A stretch of DNA of 64,000 nt, taken from contig CAYLSV010000001.1 of the NCBI GenBank assembly GCA_964386435.1, positions 1 through 64,000 of the forward strand, read 5' to 3'. Within the stretch, counting starts at the first letter, position 1. The number at the start of each line of letters is the position of its first letter. The notes below the pieces were generated by a model that was not told where the DNA came from, ran no database searches, and saw only the letters and a list, made by a program, of their open reading frames with translations. The DNA comes from CAYLSV01 sp964386435 (GTDB lineage Bacteria; Planctomycetota; Phycisphaerae; Tepidisphaerales; Tepidisphaeraceae). The position numbers and the translations under genes are program-made. Of the stretch, positions 41,973-51,133 are shown piece by piece.

Positions 41973-43832
41973 TCACTCCACCGTCACGCTCTTCGCCAGG
42001 TTCCGCGGCTTGTCGACGTTGCAGCCGCGCAGGACAGCGGCGTGGTAGCTGAGCAGTTGCAGCGGCACGACGCTCAGCAGCGGCTGCAGCGGCTCGCTTG
42101 TGTGCGGCACCTCGATGACGTGATCACTGTGGTCGCCGATGACGGTGTCGCCTTCGGTGGCGACGGCGATGATGCGTCCGCCGCGGGCTCGGACCTCCTC
42201 GATGTTGCTGATGACCTTCTCGTACTGGCTGCCGCGGGTGGCGATGAAGACGACCGGCATGCCGTCGCTGATCAGGGCGATCNNNNNNNNNNTCTCGGCG
42301 GCGGGCATGCCTTCGGCGTGGATGTAGCTGATTTCCTTGAGCTTCAGCGCACCTTCGAGGGCCACCGGATAGTGGTAGCCGCGGCCGAGGAACAGCCAGT
42401 TTTCGCGGTCGACGAACTCGGCGGTGATCTCCTTGATCCGCGTGCTCTGCTCCAGCACCCGCTCCATTTGCTCGGGGATTTGGCAGAGGTTGTCGAGCAG
42501 TTCCTTGTGCCGCTCCTGGCTCAGGTGCCGGCGGCGGCCGAGGTAGAGGGCGAGCATGGTCAGCACCGTGCACTGACAGGTGAACGCCTTGGTGCTGGCG
42601 ACGCCGATCTCCGGGCCGGCGTGGAGGTAGACGCCGCAGTCGGTCTCGCGGGCAATCGTGCTGCCGACCGCGTTCACCACGCCCATCGCCGTCGCGCCCT
42701 TCACCTGCGCCTCCCGCAGCGCCGCCAACGTGTCAGCCGTCTCGCCGCTTTGACTGATGGCGACGCAGACGCTGCCCGGCTCGACGATCGGGTTGCGGTA
42801 ACGGAACTCACTGGCGTACGTCGCCTCGGCCGGGATACGGGCGAGGTCTTCCAGCAGGTAATCGCCGACCAGCCCGGCGTGCCACGCCGTGCCTTGGCCG
42901 GTGAGGATGAACCGCGTCGCCCGCGTCAGCTCCTGTGCCAGCTTCGAGAGGCCGCCCAACACAATGCGGCCGTCCCGCAGATCAGCTCGGCCGCGCAAAC
43001 AGTTCCGCACCGCCTGCGGCTGCTCAAAAATCTCCTTCTCCATGAAGTGGCTGAAGCCGCCCAGTTCGTACTCCTCCAGCGTGCTCTCCAGCTCGCTCAC
43101 CACCGGGCTGAAGTCGGCATCGTCCAGCGTCGTCGTCCGCAAACTTCCCGGCCGCAGCACGGCCATCTCGTTGTCGTTCAGGTAGACGACCTGGCTCGTG
43201 TGCTCGACGATCGCGCTGGCGTCGGAGGCACAGATGTACTCGTCGTCGCCGACGCCGATGATCAGCGGGCTGCCCTTGCGCGCCACGACCAACGTGTCCG
43301 GCTCTTCGGCACACACCGCGACGATGCCGTAGGTGCCCTCCACCTCGCCCAACGCCGCCCGCACCGCCCGCTCCAAGAGCGGCCCGTCCTCGCCGGCCTC
43401 GCGGAGTGAGGTGTAGACGTCGCGGACCAAGACGGCCAGCACCTCGGTGTCGGTTTCGCTTTGAAACGCGTGGCCGCGCTCGATGAGGTAGCGCTTGAGG
43501 GTGGCGTAGTTCTCGATGATGCCGTTGTGGACCAGCGCCAGGCCGCCGTCGTTGGAGCGGTGGGGGTGGGCGTTTTCCTCGGTCACGCCGCCGTGGGTGG
43601 CCCAGCGGGTGTGGGCGATGCCGATCTGGCTCTGCGGCAGCGGGTCGGCTTCCTCGACCTTGTCCTCCAGCGCGCTGATGCGGCCGACGCTGCGGCGGAC
43701 GTGCAGGCTGCCGGCGCCGTCGAGCACGGCGACGCCGGCCGAGTCGTAGCCGCGGTATTCGAGCCGCTTGAGCCCCTCGATGAGCACCGGCTGGGCGAGC
43801 TTCCGGCCGACGTACGCGATGATGCCACACAT
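41973..43832 (-). CDS. glmS: Glucosamine-6-phosphate synthase (isomerizing)
   Basis: The 619-residue product starts M-C-G-I-I-A-Y-V-G with the catalytic Cys2 of the glutaminase domain. It also has T-R-W-A-T-H-G and H-N-G-I-I-E-N-Y in that domain. Two SIS isomerase domains follow, with S-Q-S-G-E-T-A-D-T and E-I-S-Y-I-H-A-E-G-M-P-A-A-E, and the C-terminal N-V-D-K-P-R-N-L-A-K-S-V-T-V-E. It makes glucosamine-6-phosphate for peptidoglycan and exopolysaccharide. GGAGG precedes the ATG. A 10-base N run (42283-42292) removes the conserved K-H-G-P loop right after A-A-E. No glmS ribozyme was recognised upstream. Confidence 0.97.
   Translation of the reverse strand: MCGIIAYVGRKLAQPVLIEGLKRLEYRGYDSAGVAVLDGAGSLHVRRSVGRISALEDKVEEADPLPQSQIGIAHTRWATHGGVTEENAHPHRSNDGGLALVHNGIIENYATLKRYLIERGHAFQSETDTEVLAVLVRDVYTSLREAGEDGPLLERAVRAALGEVEGTYGIVAVCAEEPDTLVVARKGSPLIIGVGDDEYICASDASAIVEHTSQVVYLNDNEMAVLRPGSLRTTTLDDADFSPVVSELESTLEEYELGGFSHFMEKEIFEQPQAVRNCLRGRADLRDGRIVLGGLSKLAQELTRATRFILTGQGTAWHAGLVGDYLLEDLARIPAEATYASEFRYRNPIVEPGSVCVAISQSGETADTLAALREAQVKGATAMGVVNAVGSTIARETDCGVYLHAGPEIGVASTKAFTCQCTVLTMLALYLGRRRHLSQERHKELLDNLCQIPEQMERVLEQSTRIKEITAEFVDRENWLFLGRGYHYPVALEGALKLKEISYIHAEGMPAAEXXXXIALISDGMPVVFIATRGSQYEKVISNIEEVRARGGRIIAVATEGDTVIGDHSDHVIEVPHTSEPLQPLLSVVPLQLLSYHAAVLRGCNVDKPRNLAKSVTVE
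42283..42292. other. Assembly gap (10 N) inside glmS
   Basis: Ten N interrupt the isomerase domain between ...P-A-A-E and I-A-L-I. The family has five residues there (L-K-H-G-P); the gap as drawn leaves room for four codons, so the true gap is probably 13 bases. Confidence 0.95.
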
Positions 43833-44131
43833 GCCTCCATTATCGCCCAGCCGCTGGGCCGATGTGCTTCAAACCCCCACAAAATCACGCTTCTAGAAGA
43901 GTCGCCCGCACGACCCCACCCCGCCCCGCCCCGGCGGGTGCTGGCTGAAGCTTAACACGAAAATCCGCGAAATGTTGGTTGCGTCTTGCAACGTCCTGCC
44001 TGACGCTGACGTCAAGCGGGGAAGGAGAGAAAGGGAAAGGGCCGCGTGGCCGCATTCCTCTTCGGTGGCGCTGTGCCGCCAAGCTGTGCCCCGCACCGGC
44101 CCGTCGTCACGGGCCTCATGAGTAATCCGCT
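43833..44131. promoter_or_regulatory. Divergent intergenic region between glmS and the RTX-like gene
   Basis: About 300 bp between the two starts. It should hold promoters for both. A short GTTGC-GTCTT-GCAAC palindrome (near 43978-43992) and a run of GC-rich repeats near 43915 are visible. No gene is supported. Confidence 0.35.
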
Positions 44132-47100
44132 ATGAGTTCTACGAACATCAACTTGTCTGCCCACGCCCTGCTCAGCCGCGTCTGCGGCCCCATCCTCCGT
44201 CGCCTGCGGCAGGAGATGCAGCAGACCTTGACGAGCCCCACCCGCCCCACCGTCAGCGTCGAGGCCGTCGAGCCCCGCCGGCTGCTGGCGGGCAACGCCC
44301 TGATCGACGGCACCACGCTGCTCGTCGCCGGCACCGACGCCCGCGACGTGATCACCATTGAGGCCGGCGGCACCGTGACCATCGGCACGTCGATGTTCAA
44401 CTTCGGCCCCGGCGACTTCGACCGCATCGAAGTCAACGCCCGCGGCGGCGACGACGCGATCAACAACCAAACCGACAAGCCCGCCCTGATCCGCGGCGAG
44501 GCCGGCAACGACCTGATCCTCGGCGGCAGCGCCCGCGACGTCATCGAGGGCAACGGCGGCAACGACATTCTTGACGGCCGCGGCGGCGACGACTTCGTCA
44601 CCGGCGGCAGCGGCGACGACATGCTCTACTCGGGCGTCCAGCATCCGAACAATATTGATCCTGGCCGCGCCGGCAGCGACTTCCTCGCCGGCAACACCGG
44701 CAATGATCGGATCGAAGCGCTCGCCCTCGACTCGTCTGGTGGAGCCGTTGATCGCATTACCGTCAGCGGCGGCGACGGGCAGGACACGCTGATCGGTACC
44801 GCCTTTGGCAACGAGGACGGCGGCCCCGGCGGCAGCGTCGTGCTCAACGGCGACGGCGGCAACGACACGATCAACGGCACGTCCAGCGACCTGGGCCGCC
44901 TTGACGCCAACGGCGGCGCGGGCGCGGACCTCATCACGGTCTCCGGCGTCGCCAACGCCTCGGGCGGCGAGGGGAACGACACGCTCCGCGGCCAAGGCCA
45001 AACCGACGACTTCGCCGAGAGCGGCCGCGGCCCGGTCCTCAACGGCGACGCGGGCAACGACGAATTCAGCGTCGGCCCGTACACCAACGCCAACGGCGGC
45101 GAGGGCAACGACCGCTTCCTCCCCAATGCCGGGCCACGCATCTTCCCGACCTTCGGCGGCCCCGGCGACGACACGTTCGTCAACGGCCGCGGCGAGGACG
45201 ACTTCGACGGCGGCCCGGGCACCGACACCTACGACTACAGCGAAACCCCTGCCTCCGAACGCCCGGTGGTGGTCACGCGCGACAACCTCCCCAACGACGG
45301 TGCAACCAATGGGGCCGAGGGCGACAACGTCCGCGACAGCGTCGAGGTCGTGCTGGGTGCCGACCGCGTGGACGACGGCACGCAAATGCAAGTGCTGTTC
45401 AACGAAACCTTCGACGAGGCCAACGGTGCCACGAGTGGCAGCGACGCCAACGGCATCGGTTGGCAACTGCCTGATCCGGGTCAGGCCGCCTTCGCCGGGG
45501 TCAGCGACGGCGAGATCATCATCCGCGGCACGGCGAGCGAGCCGGTGATCTGGAACACCCAGGTCGTCGACGTGGCGGCCGGGCCGGTGTCGCTGAGCGT
45601 CGACCTGGGCTTCGGCGGCTCGCTGGAAGATTCGGGCCCGTTCCAAGACCAGATCCTGATCGTTCTGCGCGATGCCGACACCGACCGCGTGCTGCTCGAG
45701 CGGCGGATCTTCGGTGAGCCGCCGGAGAACGTGACGTTGGACGCGATCTTGATCGGGTCGAGCCGGGCGTTCATTGAGATTGCCGCCCAGACCAGCAGCA
45801 ACAGCGAGGCGTACACGTTCGACAACGTGCGACTCACCTCCGATGCCGGGCAGACGTTTGCGGTGACGGCGGAGGTGACCGACCGCACGCTGTTCGTCGA
45901 GGGCACCGATGCCGACGAGTTCATCGTCATCGGCACCGACGGCGACGAGGTGAAGGTTGTGGTGAATGGTGTCACCTTGTTCGGGTTCGATCCCGCGACG
46001 TTCGACGCAATCGTGGTCGAAGGTCGCAACGGCAATGACAGGCTGCGGGATGAGTGGACCGACACGCCGATCACGCTGCGGGGCGGTGCGGGCGACGACA
46101 ACATCTCGTCGCTGCCTCGTGGGCCGTCGGCGTCGTTCCAGGCCGAGGGCGGCGAGGGCGACGACACGCTCCGCGTGGTCGATGCGACCGGCACCTTTGA
46201 TGCCGACGAACGGCTGTTCGGCGGCGCGGGCAATGACACGATCGACATCGTCGGTCCGGGCTTGGCCAGCGGCGGCGACGGCAACGACACCCTCACCGGC
46301 AGCGGCGACACCGAGCTGCAAGGACCCCGCCTGTTCGGCGACCGCGGCGACGACGTTCTGACCGCCACCGGCCCGCGGGTCCTGCTGCTCGACGGCGGCG
46401 ACGGCAACGACGTCCTGACCGGCCCCGACGTCGACGCCGGCGCGGCCATCCCGACCGTCAACCAGACCAGCCTGCTCGGCGGCGACGGCGACGACCAAAT
46501 CTTCGTCCGCGGCCTCGGCGGCGAGCGCGTGGAGCCCGGCGGCGGCAACGACCTGATCGACACGACCGCCGTCCGCAACACGTTCAGCGTCGGCAACCCG
46601 TCGCAAAGCCTTTCGGGCAACGTCATCCTCGACACCGGCGGCGACGACACCCTTGTCAGCGGCCCGGCCCCCGACGACTTCTTCGGCAACGCCGGCATCG
46701 ACGTGGTCGACTACCGCGGCCGCGGCCCGGGCGTCGTCGTCACCGACGACAACGTCGACAACGACGGCCTGCCCGGCGAACGCGACAACATCCGCGACGT
46801 GGAGGTCGTGCTCAGCGACGACGCGAATCAAGCCGTTGTCGTGTTCGACGAGACGTTTGACGAGGCCAACGGGGCGACCACCGGCACGAGTGCCGAGGGC
46901 GTCGACTGGTTCCTGATCGATCGTGGCGACGCCGTGTTTGCCGGCGTGAGCGATGGCCGGCTCGTCGCCCGCGGCAACGTGGATGGCTCCGTGGCTTGGC
47001 AGGCCAGCTCGATCGATTTGCCGGCCGGGGCGTTCTCGCTGGAGCTGGACCTCGGGTTCGAGGGGTCGCTGGAGTCGGAGGGTTCGGCCCGGGATCAGAT

Positions 47101-47728
47101 CCTCATCGAAGTGGTCCCGGTCGAGGAAGAGCCGATCAACACGGACCCGATCGTGCGGCGCATCATCACCGGCACGCCACCTGAGAGCCTGACGCTCGAG
47201 GGCTTCCAGCCCGTGAGTGGGCCGGTGTTCATCCGCATCCTGTCCGGCGTCACCGCCCCGAGCGAGGCGTACACGTACGACAACGTCCGCCTGACCAGCA
47301 CGGGCAGCAACGGCAACGTCGGCGACCCGGTCGACTACGCCGCCGACTTCGCCCGCGGCAACGGCACGCGGTCGACCGACTTGTGGTCGCTGGACATCGA
47401 CAGCATCGGCGACAACGGCCTGCTGGGCACCTACGGCAACCGCCTATTGGCCCGCGATGCGACGGCGACGTTCCTCAGCAACGAGCTCGACATCTCCGCC
47501 GGGCCGGTGAACATCCGCATCGACCGCGAGTCGACCGCCGGGGCGTCGGTCAACCTGTTCCTCATCGTCGACGGCCAGCGCGTCGAGCTGAACGACGACC
47601 CGGACGGCTACGGCACGTTCATCGTTCCCGGCCAAGGCGGCAGCACGCTGCGGGTCGGTGCCGAGCTCGCCAGCGGCTCGACCGGCGACAACGCGTTCCT
47701 CAACTCGGTGAGCGTGCAGACGGTCTGA
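44132..47728 (+). CDS. Giant RTX-like calcium-binding surface protein with duplicated module
   Basis: The 1198-residue product starts with a basic region and V-E-A-V-E-P-R-R-L-L-A-G (43-54). This is the planctomycete L-E-P-R-x-L-L-type motif found at the N-terminus of large surface or secreted proteins. Two arrays of RTX nonapeptides (G-G-x-G-[ND]-D-x-[LI]-x) follow, at about 104-400 and 680-880. They should bind calcium as beta-rolls. Each array is followed by a related beta domain starting E-T-F-D-E-A-N-G-A-T (about 422-575 and 905-1060) and ending Y-[TD]-[YF]-D-N-V-R-L-T-S. A third, divergent copy of the domain forms the C-terminus. There is no obvious PEP-CTERM tail. The function is unknown; adhesion or matrix is a guess. 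Confidence 0.85.
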   Translation: MSSTNINLSAHALLSRVCGPILRRLRQEMQQTLTSPTRPTVSVEAVEPRRLLAGNALIDGTTLLVAGTDARDVITIEAGGTVTIGTSMFNFGPGDFDRIEVNARGGDDAINNQTDKPALIRGEAGNDLILGGSARDVIEGNGGNDILDGRGGDDFVTGGSGDDMLYSGVQHPNNIDPGRAGSDFLAGNTGNDRIEALALDSSGGAVDRITVSGGDGQDTLIGTAFGNEDGGPGGSVVLNGDGGNDTINGTSSDLGRLDANGGAGADLITVSGVANASGGEGNDTLRGQGQTDDFAESGRGPVLNGDAGNDEFSVGPYTNANGGEGNDRFLPNAGPRIFPTFGGPGDDTFVNGRGEDDFDGGPGTDTYDYSETPASERPVVVTRDNLPNDGATNGAEGDNVRDSVEVVLGADRVDDGTQMQVLFNETFDEANGATSGSDANGIGWQLPDPGQAAFAGVSDGEIIIRGTASEPVIWNTQVVDVAAGPVSLSVDLGFGGSLEDSGPFQDQILIVLRDADTDRVLLERRIFGEPPENVTLDAILIGSSRAFIEIAAQTSSNSEAYTFDNVRLTSDAGQTFAVTAEVTDRTLFVEGTDADEFIVIGTDGDEVKVVVNGVTLFGFDPATFDAIVVEGRNGNDRLRDEWTDTPITLRGGAGDDNISSLPRGPSASFQAEGGEGDDTLRVVDATGTFDADERLFGGAGNDTIDIVGPGLASGGDGNDTLTGSGDTELQGPRLFGDRGDDVLTATGPRVLLLDGGDGNDVLTGPDVDAGAAIPTVNQTSLLGGDGDDQIFVRGLGGERVEPGGGNDLIDTTAVRNTFSVGNPSQSLSGNVILDTGGDDTLVSGPAPDDFFGNAGIDVVDYRGRGPGVVVTDDNVDNDGLPGERDNIRDVEVVLSDDANQAVVVFDETFDEANGATTGTSAEGVDWFLIDRGDAVFAGVSDGRLVARGNVDGSVAWQASSIDLPAGAFSLELDLGFEGSLESEGSARDQILIEVVPVEEEPINTDPIVRRIITGTPPESLTLEGFQPVSGPVFIRILSGVTAPSEAYTYDNVRLTSTGSNGNVGDPVDYAADFARGNGTRSTDLWSLDIDSIGDNGLLGTYGNRLLARDATATFLSNELDISAGPVNIRIDRESTAGASVNLFLIVDGQRVELNDDPDGYGTFIVPGQGGSTLRVGAELASGSTGDNAFLNSVSVQTV

Positions 47729-47748
47729 GTCGGAGCGGACTCCAAAGC

Positions 47749-47838
47749 AGCCGCGGGGTGAGCGTAGCGAACACCCGGGTCGGCGTTGCAGATCATGCAG
47801 CGTCTGATCCGGGTGTTCGCGTTGCTCGCCCCGCGGCT
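47749..47838. repeat. Long inverted repeat (family A), copy 2
   Basis: Arms of about 30 bp (47749-47778 with 47809-47838) pair with a few mismatches. The right part (GCAGCGT, then TGATCCGGGTGTTCGC and CCCCGCGGCTTCT) closely matches copy 1 at 913-1010. Like copy 1 it lies between convergent gene ends, here the RTX-like gene and the GlcG-like gene. Confidence 0.75.
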
Positions 47839-47869
47839 TCTCCAATGAGGGGCAGGTGGCGGCAAACGC

Positions 47870-48400
47870 TCAGAAGCCCGCGAGGCCGGCTTCGGCGACG
47901 GTGTGGTCGTTCTCGACGGTGCTGCCGCTGACGCCGATGGCGCCGATGACGTTGCCGTCGCCGTCCTTGATGGGCAGGCCGCCGGGGAAGGTGATGAGGC
48001 CGTCGTTGCTGTGCTCGATGTTGAACAGCGGGCCGCCGGGTTGGGACAGCTCGCCGATGTCGCCGGTGGGCATGTCGAAGTAGCGGGCGGTTTTGGCTTT
48101 TTTCTGGGCGATGTCGATGCTGCCCAGCCACGCGCCGTCCATGCGGGCGAACGCCTTCAAATTGCCGCCGGCGTCGACGACGGCGACGTTCATCTTCAGG
48201 TCCATCGCCGCCGACCTGGCCACGGCGGCGGCAACGATTTGCTGGGCTTGGGCGAGGCTGACGTCGCCGACGACAAGCTGCTCGGCCGGCTCGGACTCGT
48301 TCTGCTGAGCCCATGCCGTCGGCGAGGGCACAGCCATCCAAGCGGCCCCAACGACGAAGGCGGCGGCGAGGGCGAGCGACAGGCGGGTGGCATTTTTCAT
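47870..48400 (-). CDS. Exported GlcG/HbpS-like protein
   Basis: The 176-residue product has a signal peptide (about 1-32, cleavage near A-W-A-Q). The PF03928 domain follows, with L-A-Q-A-Q-Q-I-V-A-A-A-V, N-V-A-V-V-D-A-G-G-N-L-K-A-F-A-R-M-D-G-A and P-G-G-L-P-I-K-D-G-D-G-N-V-I-G-A-I-G-V-S-G near the end. HbpS binds haem; GlcG is of unknown function in glycolate operons. The export signal is noteworthy because many family members are cytoplasmic. ATG 48400 was chosen; an earlier start would put a charged stretch before the signal. Its function here is not known. Confidence 0.85.
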   Translation of the reverse strand: MKNATRLSLALAAAFVVGAAWMAVPSPTAWAQQNESEPAEQLVVGDVSLAQAQQIVAAAVARSAAMDLKMNVAVVDAGGNLKAFARMDGAWLGSIDIAQKKAKTARYFDMPTGDIGELSQPGGPLFNIEHSNDGLITFPGGLPIKDGDGNVIGAIGVSGSTVENDHTVAEAGLAGF

Positions 48401-48466
48401 GAGCCGTGAACCTAGGCGCGGCCCGGCCGTTGCATCGGCCACCTATCGTGCGATGAAGGAGCCGGC

Positions 48467-49900
48467 ATGACGCGAAAGGTAACCATGATGCAGCGGGAGC
48501 AGCGGATCGCCGGGCTCAACGAGAAGGCCAAGCGGCTGCCCAAGTCGCCGGGCGTCTACCTGATGAAGGACGCCGCCGGCCGGGTCGTTTACGTCGGCAA
48601 GGCCAGCAGCCTCCGCGACCGCGTCGGCAGCTACTTCGTCCCCAGCACCAAGCTCGAGCACAAAAAGGCCGGGCTGCTCGACGAGGTCGTCGACTTCGAG
48701 ACCATTGGCACCGACAGCGAGGTCGAGGCGCTGCTGGCCGAGAACCGATTGATCAAGGACATCCAGCCGCGGTTCAACGCCCGGCTGCTGGACGACAAGA
48801 CGTTCCCGTACCTGATGGTCACCACCGGCGACGCCTACCCCGGCGTTTACGTCACCCGCGAGCCTAAGCAGAAGGGCGTCAAGCTTTACGGCCCGTTCAC
48901 CAGCGTCTACGCCCTGCGCGAGGCTGTCAGTCATTTGCAGAAAGCGTTCAAGTTCCGCACCTGCGAGTTGGAGATTCGCGAGGACGATCCGAAGAAAAAG
49001 TTCTTCCGCCCATGCCTGTTGCACAGCATCGGGCAGTGCACCGCGCCGTGTGCCGACCGGGTGTTGAAGGATGCTTACCGCAAGGACGTCAACCGGCTGC
49101 TGCGGTTCCTCGACGGCGACCGGGCGAAGCTGATCGCCGACTTGCAAGAGGAGATGAACGACGCGTCGGCCAACTTGCAGTTCGAGCGCGCCGCCCGGCT
49201 GCGGGACGAGGTGAAGGCGCTGCAGGCCCTTTCGAACAAGGCGGGCCTGGGCACCGAGGAGTTCTGGCAGCCCGAGGCGTTCGTCACCAACCCGAAGGAC
49301 GCCGTGCCGGCGCTGCAGAAGGCACTGGGCATGCCGAGCGCGCCGCGGGTCATCGAAGGCTTTGACATCGCCCACCTCCAGGGCGGCGAGATGGTCGGCA
49401 GCAAGGTCTGCTTCATCGACGGCGTGCCGTTCAAGGACGGCTACCGCCGGTACAAGATCAAGCATGGCCAAGGCAACAACGACTACCTGAGCATGCAGGA
49501 AGTCCTTAGCCGCCGCTATCGCGAGGCGGCGACCGGCGGCGAGCTCTACCCCGACCTGATCATGATCGACGGCGGCCTGGGGCAGCTCAACGCGGCGCTG
49601 GCCGTGTTCACCGACTTCGACGTCCAGCCGCCGATGGTCGTGGCGCTGGCGAAGAAGGAAGAGCTCATCCACATCCCCGGCCGCGACGAGCCGGTCCGCC
49701 TGACCCGGCAGCACGTCGGCCTCAAGCTGCTGCAGTACCTGCGCGACGAGGCCCACCGCTTCGCCCAGCACTACCACCATTTGCTCCGCAGCAAGGCCCA
49801 GCTCGAACTCGACCGCGCCACCGGCCGCCGCCCTCCAAATGCCCGCCGGCCTCGACAGCGAGACAAAGCGGGCACCAGTGCGCTGTCGGCGGGCAAGTAG
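48467..49900 (+). CDS. uvrC: UvrC-like excinuclease lacking the C-terminal HhH domain
   Basis: The 477-residue product has the N-terminal GIY-YIG nuclease (G-V-Y-L-M-K-D ... V-Y-V-G-K-A-S-S-L-R-D-R-V, about 26-55). A cysteine-containing part (R-P-C-L-L-H-S-I-G-Q-C-T-A-P-C) and a UvrB-binding helix pair (about 220-255) follow. The RNase H-like domain has E-G-F-D-I-A-H-L-Q-G and D-L-I-M-I-D-G-G-L-G-Q-L, ending at H-H-L-L-R-S-K. In most UvrC proteins L-R-x-K-R is followed by two helix-hairpin-helix units and the total is about 600 residues. Here 35 basic Pro/Arg-rich residues end the protein. AAGGAG lies five bases before the ATG. It may still incise, or be truncated. Confidence 0.88.
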   Translation: MTRKVTMMQREQRIAGLNEKAKRLPKSPGVYLMKDAAGRVVYVGKASSLRDRVGSYFVPSTKLEHKKAGLLDEVVDFETIGTDSEVEALLAENRLIKDIQPRFNARLLDDKTFPYLMVTTGDAYPGVYVTREPKQKGVKLYGPFTSVYALREAVSHLQKAFKFRTCELEIREDDPKKKFFRPCLLHSIGQCTAPCADRVLKDAYRKDVNRLLRFLDGDRAKLIADLQEEMNDASANLQFERAARLRDEVKALQALSNKAGLGTEEFWQPEAFVTNPKDAVPALQKALGMPSAPRVIEGFDIAHLQGGEMVGSKVCFIDGVPFKDGYRRYKIKHGQGNNDYLSMQEVLSRRYREAATGGELYPDLIMIDGGLGQLNAALAVFTDFDVQPPMVVALAKKEELIHIPGRDEPVRLTRQHVGLKLLQYLRDEAHRFAQHYHHLLRSKAQLELDRATGRRPPNARRPRQRDKAGTSALSAGK

Positions 49901-49921
49901 CAACGCCGCGAGTCACCGATT

Positions 49922-49950
49922 GGACCTCCGCCGCTACGCGGCGGAGGTCC
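49922..49950. repeat. GC hairpin repeat (family B), perfect copy
   Basis: GGACCTCCGCCGC-TAC-GCGGCGGAGGTCC, a 13-bp perfect stem with a 3-base loop. It lies just after the uvrC-like gene and before the convergent MazG-like gene. Related copies are at 29-51 and 52577-52610. Confidence 0.7.
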
Positions 49951-50019
49951 GGCCGGGGCCAGCAACGCAACACGAGGAAGCCGCTTCGATTACCGGCGTC
50001 GCTGACTGAAGTGCTGCCA

Positions 50020-50385
50020 CTATCCACTCCGCGTCGCACCCGGCAGGTCGCGGTACTTCGCCGCTTGGCCGCGGCTCTGCTCGATCGGATACTTGGCCTT
50101 GTTCTTCTCCATCTTCGCGGCGAAGGCGGTTGGCAGATCCACGCCTTGGTCCGCGGCGATCAGCAGGACCCAGCCGAGGACGTCGGCCAGCTCGTCGGCG
50201 AGTTGTTCCTTCTTCTCATCCAGCTCCCGCTGCAGGCGATCGCCGGTGTGCCATTGCACGAGCTCGGCGACCTCGGCGGCTTCGAGCATTAAACTGATCG
50301 CCTGGCTCTTCGGGTCGTGGAACTGCTGCCAGTCGCGGTCGGTGCGGAACTTCAGCAGGGCCGACTGCATCTGGTCAAGCGTCAC
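50020..50385 (-). CDS. MazG-like nucleotide pyrophosphohydrolase
   Basis: The 121-residue product is all alpha, with the MazG-type metal motif: L-E-A-A-E-V-A-E-L followed by E-Q-L-A-D-E-L-A-D-V-L (the E-x-x-E ... E-x-x-D pattern). Such enzymes break non-standard or toxic nucleoside triphosphates. The start is GTG, and its first codons overlap the end of plsC by 11 bases, so it is read after plsC. The last 20 residues are basic. Confidence 0.85.
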   Translation of the reverse strand: MTLDQMQSALLKFRTDRDWQQFHDPKSQAISLMLEAAEVAELVQWHTGDRLQRELDEKKEQLADELADVLGWVLLIAADQGVDLPTAFAAKMEKNKAKYPIEQSRGQAAKYRDLPGATRSG

Positions 50386-51076
50386 GCCGGACCTCCGCCA
50401 TCAGCTTCTCAAAGGCTTCGTCGATGCGGGATAAAATTTCCTTCGGCGGCAAATCGTGCAGCTCCATCGCCTCGCCGTAGCGGAGGCGGATTTTGCCCCA
50501 CGGCCTCGGCACCGGCTTGTGGCGCGGCCACGCCTGGAACGCCCCGTCGAACACGCACGGCACCACCGGCACCTTCGCCTTGCGGATGACGACGGCGACG
50601 CCGCCCTTGGCCGGCAGCAGCCCGCCGTGCGGCGTCCGCTCGCCCTCGGGGAAGACGTTGAGCATCCAGCCTGCCTTGAGCAAACGGACCGACTCCTTCA
50701 GCGGCCCGGCCTGGCCCTTGCCCTGCTCGATGGGGAAGGCGTGGAGGTTGCGGATCCACCAGCGGAAGGCGAAGTTGCGGAACAGCTCGCTTTTGGCCAA
50801 GAACGCTACGGGCCGCTTGAGGGCGAAGGCGACGAGGATCGGGTCGAGGAAGCTCTGGTGGTTGCTGACCAGCAGCACGCCCCCGCTGGCCGGCACGTGG
50901 TGGCGGCCGCTGACCTTCGTGCGGTAGGCAAGCTTCATGACCGGGTAGCAGAACAGATGCTGGAACAGCCACCAGATCGGTGCCCGCTTGGAAGGGTCGG
51001 CGTGGTCGACACCCCGGCCGGTGGCGACGGGGGCGGGCGAGGGAGCGGGCGGCTTGGGCGGGACATCGGTGGTCAT
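50375..51076 (-). CDS. plsC: 1-acyl-sn-glycerol-3-phosphate acyltransferase
   Basis: The 233-residue product has a membrane-associated N-terminal part and the acyltransferase motifs N-H-Q-S-F-L-D (H-x4-D, about 71-77), F-P-E-G-E-R-T-P (about 139-146) and V-P-V-V-P-C. It adds the second acyl chain to make phosphatidic acid. The Pro-rich N-terminal 30 residues are extra. It follows cmk by 57 bp and overlaps the MazG-like gene. Confidence 0.9.
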   Translation of the reverse strand: MTTDVPPKPPAPSPAPVATGRGVDHADPSKRAPIWWLFQHLFCYPVMKLAYRTKVSGRHHVPASGGVLLVSNHQSFLDPILVAFALKRPVAFLAKSELFRNFAFRWWIRNLHAFPIEQGKGQAGPLKESVRLLKAGWMLNVFPEGERTPHGGLLPAKGGVAVVIRKAKVPVVPCVFDGAFQAWPRHKPVPRPWGKIRLRYGEAMELHDLPPKEILSRIDEAFEKLMAEVRRDA

Positions 51077-51133
51077 CGGGTCGGGCAGGATAGAGCGGTT
51101 GATACGCAGCTACCTCCGCGGCTTCGCATCGAC

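Noticed and set aside
43833..43990. glmS ribozyme upstream of glmS
   Set aside because: No conserved core was recognised; the leader looks like ordinary GC-rich sequence ending in a Shine-Dalgarno.
44012..46831. 939-codon minus-strand frame opposite the RTX-like gene
   Set aside because: The repetitive Val/Ala-rich product is the antisense of the RTX repeats; the plus-strand motifs and start are convincing.
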